Below are positions 60,174 through 64,000 of a stretch of DNA of 64,000 bases, in pieces. Numbering within the stretch: the first letter of the stretch is position 1; every line of letters starts with the position of its first letter. Origin of the DNA: Nanobdellati archaeon (GTDB taxonomy: Archaea > EX4484-52 > GLR71); assembly GCA_019429125.1 (NCBI GenBank), contig JAHYJO010000001.1:71088-135087 (forward strand). The letters are read 5' to 3'. A program made the translations under genes and the position numbers. The notes beneath the pieces were generated by a model, which saw only the letters and a list, made by a program, of their open reading frames with translations, searched no databases and had not been told where the DNA came from.

Positions 60174-61820
60174 ATGGAAGATATGAATGGACAGATTGGT
60201 GGACAACCTATAATTGTGGTATCTGAAGGTACTTTTAGAGAAAGCGGAAGGAATGCGCAGATGGCAAATATTGCTGCTGCAAGAGTTGTGGCTGATGCAG
60301 TCAGGACAACGCTTGGTCCAAAAGGGATGGATAAGATGCTTACTGATTCTCTTGGTGAAGTTGTAATCACAAATGATGGCGTGACTATTCTTGAAGAGAT
60401 GGAAATATTGCATCCGGCTGCAAAGATGGTTGTTGAAGTTGCAAGAGCACAAGACGAAGAAGTTGGTGATGGTACAACTACTGCTGCAATTCTTATGGGT
60501 GAGCTCTTAAAGCAGGCTGAAGGTCTATTAGAGCAGAAGATACATCCTACAAGCATTGCTCAGGGTTACAGGCTTGCAAGAGAAAAGAGTCTTGAGATTC
60601 TTGCTAAGATTGCTATAGATGTTGATATAAAGGATAAAGATATGCTTACAAAGATTGCACTTACTTCAATGACTGGTAAATCCAGCGAGTCTGCAAAAGA
60701 GTTTTTGGCAAAGATTGCAGTTGAGTCTGTAATTCAGGTAGCAGTTGAAGTTGATGGAAAGACTGTTGTTGATCTTGAACAGATTAAGCTTGAGAAGAAA
60801 GCAGGTGGGTCTACAGATGATACAACTCTTATTAGTGGGCTTATAATTGATAAAGAAATAGTACATTCAGGCATGCCTAAAAAGATTGAAAATGCAAAGA
60901 TTGCGCTTATCAACAGTGCGATTGAAGTGAAAGAATTAGAGAGTGATGCGCAGATAAGAATTACTGATCCGTCTCAGATGAATGCATTTTTAGAACAGGA
61001 AGAAAAGATGCTTAAGGGGATGGTCGAAAAGATAGTAGTTTCAAAGGCAAATGTTGTTTTCTGTCAGAAAGGTGTTGATGATATGGCACAGCATTATCTT
61101 GCAAAAGCGGGAATTATGGTAATGCGAAGAGTCAAGAAGTCGGACATGGATGCACTTTCAAAAGCTACAGGTGGAAGTATCATATCAAATCTAGATGAGA
61201 TGACTGAAAAAGATTTAGGTTTGGCAGGCATTGTTGAAGAGAAGAAGATTTCAGGCAGTGAGATGATTTTTGTAAGAAAGTGCAAAGATCCAAAATCAGT
61301 GTCAATACTCGTCCGGGGTGGTACTGACCATGTTGTGGATGAAATCGAGAGGGCTATGAAAGATGCTCTTGGTGGTGTTTCTGCATCTATTGAAATGGGT
61401 AAGATTGTTGCTGGTGGCGGTGCTCCTGAAGCTGAGATTGCAAAAGAGCTTAGGAAATATTGTGAATCTGTGGGGGGACGTGAACAGCTTGCAATTGCTG
61501 CTTTTGCTAATGCTATTGAGATAATACCTAAGACTCTTGCTGAGAATGCGGGAATTGACCCTATTAATATACTTGTTGAACTTCGTTCGGCTCATGATAA
61601 AGGTAATCTTTGGGCAGGCATTGATGTGTTTACAAATAATACTCAAGATATGCTTAAACAAGGTGTTGTAGAACCTGTAAAAATTAAGACTCAAGCAATA
61701 AAATCCGCGTCAGAGGCTGCTGAGATGATACTTAGGATTGATGATGTCATTTCTGCATCAAAGCTTGGTGGTGGCGGTGGAATGCCTCCTATGGGTGGTG
61801 GAATGCCCCCTATGATGTAG
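60174..61820 (+). CDS. thsA: thermosome subunit (group II chaperonin)
   Basis: [63 protein letters not shown]-rich C-terminus. Confidence 0.97.
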   Translation: MEDMNGQIGGQPIIVVSEGTFRESGRNAQMANIAAARVVADAVRTTLGPKGMDKMLTDSLGEVVITNDGVTILEEMEILHPAAKMVVEVARAQDEEVGDGTTTAAILMGELLKQAEGLLEQKIHPTSIAQGYRLAREKSLEILAKIAIDVDIKDKDMLTKIALTSMTGKSSESAKEFLAKIAVESVIQVAVEVDGKTVVDLEQIKLEKKAGGSTDDTTLISGLIIDKEIVHSGMPKKIENAKIALINSAIEVKELESDAQIRITDPSQMNAFLEQEEKMLKGMVEKIVVSKANVVFCQKGVDDMAQHYLAKAGIMVMRRVKKSDMDALSKATGGSIISNLDEMTEKDLGLAGIVEEKKISGSEMIFVRKCKDPKSVSILVRGGTDHVVDEIERAMKDALGGVSASIEMGKIVAGGGAPEAEIAKELRKYCESVGGREQLAIAAFANAIEIIPKTLAENAGIDPINILVELRSAHDKGNLWAGIDVFTNNTQDMLKQGVVEPVKIKTQAIKSASEAAEMILRIDDVISASKLGGGGGMPPMGGGMPPMM

Positions 61821-61933
61821 GAGTTAGCATCTTTTCTTTTTTTTATTTCATTTTTTAGTTTTTTAGTTCTGATTGATTTTAAAAATAGTTTAATCTTTTT
61901 GTATTTATTGTTATTAGGGGGAAGATGATAACC

Positions 61934-62102
61934 GGCACTGTTCATTTTTCGAGTGATTTCAAACAGAATGTAGTTAAATTAAAGACCTTTATTTCTTTTG
62001 TAATTCAACGTGAAATGTGTATATTAAATGGATCTCTGCAGGTGTTTATAAACAAACAATATCTAAAAAATATTCAAAATCACTCACTTTTTGAACAGTG
62101 CC
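61934..62102 (-). mobile_element. MITE copy 3 (inverted orientation), 8-bp TSD tgataacc
   Basis: GGCACTGTTCATTTTTCGAGTGATTTC...CACTCACTTTTTGAACAGTGCC; TSD tgataacc at 61926-61933 and 62103-62110. Confidence 0.92.
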
Positions 62103-62216
62103 TGATAACCATTATCTATATATACTCAGTAATGTCAATATATAAAATAGGTAGTTTTTGAGGTATTAATATTTTTGTATTAACCTCATTATCAAAGTAA
62201 TATTGTTGGTGAAATA

Positions 62217-62780
62217 ATGGTTAAAAAAGAAGATTATGAGCAGATATCTGATGATGAAGATTATGAGGTAGTACCTTTAACTCCTCTCAGACGGCTTGAA
62301 AAAAGAATAACCAGTATGGAATCTTCTAAGTCATTTTCAAATATGGAAAGGATGATGGATAAAATATTAGATATGGTTGAGCTTAATCAGAGAATTGTTG
62401 ATGAGATGGTAAAAGCTAATACGTCTCTTCGCGGTGATCTTGCAACACTTATTGGTAAGATTGATTCGCTTCAGGGAAAACTTACAAATTTTATTGATAT
62501 AGTTGAGGACGCAGGTAAAGAAGATGTTGATGAGTCTGAGGCCGTATCTGCACTTCGTGGCATGGTTGTTCCTCTAGTAAAAAGCATAACTGATGCTAAT
62601 GAGAAATTGTTAAAGAGTAATGAGGTGATTGCTGAGAACCTGTCTATAATAGATAAACGACTTAAACGTTCAGGTGGTGTTGTACCATCTATAGGTGGTC
62701 AGATTTCACAAAATCCGTCTCCATATCAGATGCAACAGCAAGCTGTACCTCAACAGAATAATCCTTATGGTGGTGTTTAA
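62217..62780 (+). CDS. coiled-coil hypothetical protein
   Basis: 187 aa intact ORF, heptad-like, Gln/Pro-rich tail. Confidence 0.65.
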   Translation: MVKKEDYEQISDDEDYEVVPLTPLRRLEKRITSMESSKSFSNMERMMDKILDMVELNQRIVDEMVKANTSLRGDLATLIGKIDSLQGKLTNFIDIVEDAGKEDVDESEAVSALRGMVVPLVKSITDANEKLLKSNEVIAENLSIIDKRLKRSGGVVPSIGGQISQNPSPYQMQQQAVPQQNNPYGGV

Positions 62781-62783
62781 TTT

Positions 62784-62999
62784 ATGAAACTTGGACCTGA
62801 GATGCTTGAAAATTTTTTAATTGTATGTATAATGCTGATGACAGTATCTGCCTTTTTGATTTTAGGTGGTGGAATGCTTAGTTCAGAGTATTTAGCAGTA
62901 AGCATAACTAATATGTTGCTTTTGCTTGTAGTTGGGGCAATGTATTTCAATGCAATGATACTTTTAAGGATTTATAAAACAATGATTACTAAGAAATGA
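62784..62999 (+). CDS. small two-TM hypothetical membrane protein
   Basis: 71 aa, two hydrophobic segments, directly after previous ORF. Confidence 0.6.
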   Translation: MKLGPEMLENFLIVCIMLMTVSAFLILGGGMLSSEYLAVSITNMLLLLVVGAMYFNAMILLRIYKTMITKK

Positions 63000-63036
63000 T
63001 ATGGAACAATGAGTATTAAAAAAATGAGTGATAATT

Positions 63037-63537
63037 ATGTCAAAAGAAAATGTAAATCGAAAGGGAATTACTCCCATAATCGCAATAGTTCTTCTTCTTA
63101 TGATGACTGTTGCAGCAGCAGGTCTTGCTTATGAGTTCATAATGAATATGAGTGACAAGCAGACATCAGCTATTGATGATCAAGTGAATGCACAGTCTGA
63201 TAAGATGCGGACTGATTTGAGGATATTACAGGTTCAAAAGAATAGTGGCAATCTTAATTTTATTATCAAGAATATGGGTTCAGTTGTGATTGCAGGGATT
63301 AATGACACTACTACGGATTATATAGTAGATGGTAAAATTAATGCAATAACACCTAGTTTTAGTGGTGATTGTAATACTAAGCCAACTATTGAAATTTCAG
63401 AGACTTGTACTTTAACTGTTACTGGTGAAACCCTTCCTATGGTGGGGACTACAAAGACTTTTGAATTTATACTTAAGAATGGTTATAAATTATCATATGG
63501 GTGTAATGTTGCGTCTAGTACAGATGATTTCTGTTAA
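63037..63537 (+). CDS. type IV pilin (class III signal peptide)
   Basis: MSKENVNRKG-ITPIIAIVLLLMMTVAAAGLAYEFIM. Confidence 0.85.
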   Translation: MSKENVNRKGITPIIAIVLLLMMTVAAAGLAYEFIMNMSDKQTSAIDDQVNAQSDKMRTDLRILQVQKNSGNLNFIIKNMGSVVIAGINDTTTDYIVDGKINAITPSFSGDCNTKPTIEISETCTLTVTGETLPMVGTTKTFEFILKNGYKLSYGCNVASSTDDFC

Positions 63538-63736
63538 GTATTTTATTTTCTGATTTTTTTCATTTTTTCATTTATTTTTCTTTTAATTTTTTTTTATTTT
63601 TATAATTTTATCTTATTATTTTGTTTTTTGGTATTTTTTCTTAAAAACTATATATTCTATTAAAACGAATTATAAATAACTAATTTACTAAATAAAGTTA
63701 ATCATCAAATTCATCAATATAATAAGGGTAGTTTTT

Positions 63737-64000
63737 ATGAAATCAGTAATTGTTCGGAAAAAGGCGCAGGTACAGATAATATCTATGATATTGCTTACTG
63801 GAATTAGTATTGCTGCAGTTTCAGGTGCACTTTGGTGGGGGCTTCCAATGCTTGACAAAAGTAAGACTAATTCAGAAGTAACTCAAGCATTTTCACTTAT
63901 GCAAGATATAAAATCAGCAATTGGTGAAGTATCATCATCTGGTGGCTCACGTGTAATTAATCTGAATCTTGCTGGTGAGATGAGGATTGAAGGTGGTAGT
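63737..64000 (+). CDS. pilin-like protein, truncated by window end
   Basis: ATG at 63737: MKSVIVRKKAQVQIISMILLTGISIAAVSGALWWGLPML...; open to 64000. Confidence 0.7.
   Translation, partial: MKSVIVRKKAQVQIISMILLTGISIAAVSGALWWGLPMLDKSKTNSEVTQAFSLMQDIKSAIGEVSSSGGSRVINLNLAGEMRIEGGS

Noticed and set aside
61925-62161. 78-aa ORF
   Set aside because: Lies almost entirely within MITE copy 3; no coding character

Overview
The window is about 64 kb of an AT-rich archaeal chromosome. Gene content and style suggest a DPANN or related euryarchaeal lineage, but the taxon is inferred only. The housekeeping set includes pelota, truD, pth2, rqcH (NFACT), deoxyhypusine synthase, Hel308, thermosome, a glmS/glmM/glmU-like UDP-GlcNAc operon, AMMECR1 plus its radical SAM partner, and DUF63. 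Much of the window is cell-surface machinery: an S-layer protein, four tandem related lipoproteins or membrane proteins, a minus-strand block of Ig-like giant surface proteins, a DUF2341/beta-helix adhesin, a DUF5667 protein and type IV pilins.

The most notable signals are: (1) a translationally coupled MNT nucleotidyltransferase plus HEPN-NUDIX fusion; (2) a second MNT-HEPN module lying exactly between two perfect 58-bp direct repeats, with two diverged copies of the repeat beside fragments of AlbA_2-type regulators; (3) three copies of a ~168-bp MITE with TIRs, two with perfect 8-bp target-site duplications and one at the breakpoint of a truncated beta-propeller gene; (4) a small operon ending in a caspase/CHAT-like peptidase in which all three genes are frameshifted; (5) three 16-bp palindromes at an exact 33-bp period upstream of a fibre-like secreted protein; (6) a highly structured putative ncRNA; (7) two intron-containing tRNAs, one Ile(UAU) and one Leu(CAA) with an intron at a non-canonical position in the D-arm; (8) a wHTH regulator fused to an S-layer-like C-terminal domain. 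All calls are from reading the sequence and translations; no searches or folding programs were run.
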